NCBI GenBank assembly: GCA_032173965.1
Contig: CM063284.1
Span: 133,725,125 to 133,789,124, forward strand
Direction of reading: 5' to 3'
Length of the DNA stretch: 64,000 bases
Source of the DNA: Sitta carolinensis
Lineage: Eukaryota > Chordata > Aves > Passeriformes > Sittidae
Below, one piece after another: positions 63,174 to 64,000 of this stretch. Below the pieces are notes generated by a model. That model worked only from the letters and a program-made list of their open reading frames with translations, was not told where the DNA came from and did no database searches. Every line of letters starts with the position of its first letter. The first letter of the stretch is position 1. Position numbers and translations under genes: made by a program.

Positions 63174-64000
63174 GTAATCTTCTTGTGGTTTTGTGGCAGG
63201 ATAGTTGTACTTTTCCTGCAATCTTTAGTGCCTCAGCTTGTAATTACCATTTATGTGTCTCACTGTGGTGTGTTTGCTTGCGAGGAGCTTATAGATGTAG
63301 GTTCATGATGTGTGGTATTATTCTGAATCTCTCTGTGGTAAGTCCTTCATATGCTCTAGGAGTCCAATTATGACCTCATGGAAGGCCTGAAGAGACTGCT
63401 TTTAATGAATGTGTTATAAACACATTCAACAAAGTCAGCCACTATACTCTTTTGCAATGCTTTTAGAAGTAAAATGTTGTTACTAACATAAAAGTCTTAC
63501 ATAATAAGGCTGTGGTATGTCTCTCTTCTTTTTGATACTAATTAAAATTTGACTCCTTGTTACACTTAATCACCATCAAGCCACTCATTGTATTAACTGA
63601 CTTCATTGTAAAATGCATGACTTCGCTCAAGGAAGAGTCCTGAAGGGTACACATTTCCCATTTGTATTCTGTATCTGTTCAGTTACTCAAGGAGAGCTGG
63701 GAGGAGTGTGGTTTTAACAAATAGCTCCATTAGGGTATGGATTTTACTTTTTAAATTGCCTTGTTTTAATGTGCTTGAGGATATTGCTAGCAAATATTAC
63801 TCCTTGAAAACAGACCAATTACATTGGGAAGAAAGGTGGGGCTTGATTAATTTCTGAAAGTAATGGCCTGATTAATTGCCTAAGGTAGAAGATATCACTG
63901 CTTGATCAAAATATTCTCTTTTACTCAGTCTAGTATCTTCCCATCGCATCTCTAACAATACCTTTTTCCTGCTGTTTTGGTATAGTTCCATAGGCTGTGG
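63174..64000 (+). other. RIMS2: RIMS2 intron, 5' part
   Basis: Starts with the donor GTAATC and runs off the window. It contains a 9-bp-arm inverted repeat near 63404-63424 (GAATGTGTT / AACACATTC) and nothing else recognised. The next expected RIM2 linker exons and the C2B domain are not in the window. Confidence 0.8.

Noticed and set aside
1..64000. tRNA, rRNA, CRISPR array, operon or bacterial/phage system
   Set aside because: Nothing with these features was seen. The spliced RIMS2 exons and CR1 repeats show vertebrate nuclear DNA.

Overview
The window is vertebrate nuclear DNA and most likely comes from a bird. It holds part of one large gene, RIMS2 (regulating synaptic membrane exocytosis 2, an active-zone scaffold), on the + strand. 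Ten exons with canonical AG/GT borders can be read. Joined in order they give one open frame of 369 codons plus 2 bases. The first three encode the C2A domain and match RIMS2 rather than RIMS1 (for example 'VTILGAKDLPSREDGRPRNP' and 'TLEPKWNQTFIYSPVHRREF'). The bird assignment rests on several CR1 LINE 3' ends (tails resembling repeated ATTCTATGAT) and on LTR sequences of avian endogenous-retrovirus type. The gene starts upstream of the window and continues beyond it, so no promoter, start codon or stop codon is present.

Layout. 1-6931 is the end of an upstream intron. 6932-10656 holds the three C2A exons. 25457-25525, 36323-36479 and 39744-39860 hold the Ser/Arg/Pro-rich linker that follows C2A. 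50467-63173 holds four small exons (108, 66, 63 and 72 nt) of uncertain or alternative use. 63174-64000 is the start of the next intron. About 98 percent of the window is AT-rich intron.

Notable points. The four distal small exons all begin and end in phase 2, as does the upstream 117-nt exon, so any subset can be skipped without a frameshift. They differ sharply in charge, and some share a Tyr/Pro/Glu/Arg ending that hints at exon duplication. The introns contain CR1 fragments on both strands, one clean solo LTR (26138-26579) nested in a CR1 copy with a 4-bp target duplication and TGATGC/GCATCA ends, two further probable LTR fragments (34013-34610 and 43778-44332), several unusually perfect palindromes (best at 37765-37813), and ordinary microsatellites. 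No independent protein gene, tRNA, rRNA or CRISPR array is visible. The other open frames are short and have no coding signature. Family identities rest on recognition from memory, not on a database search.
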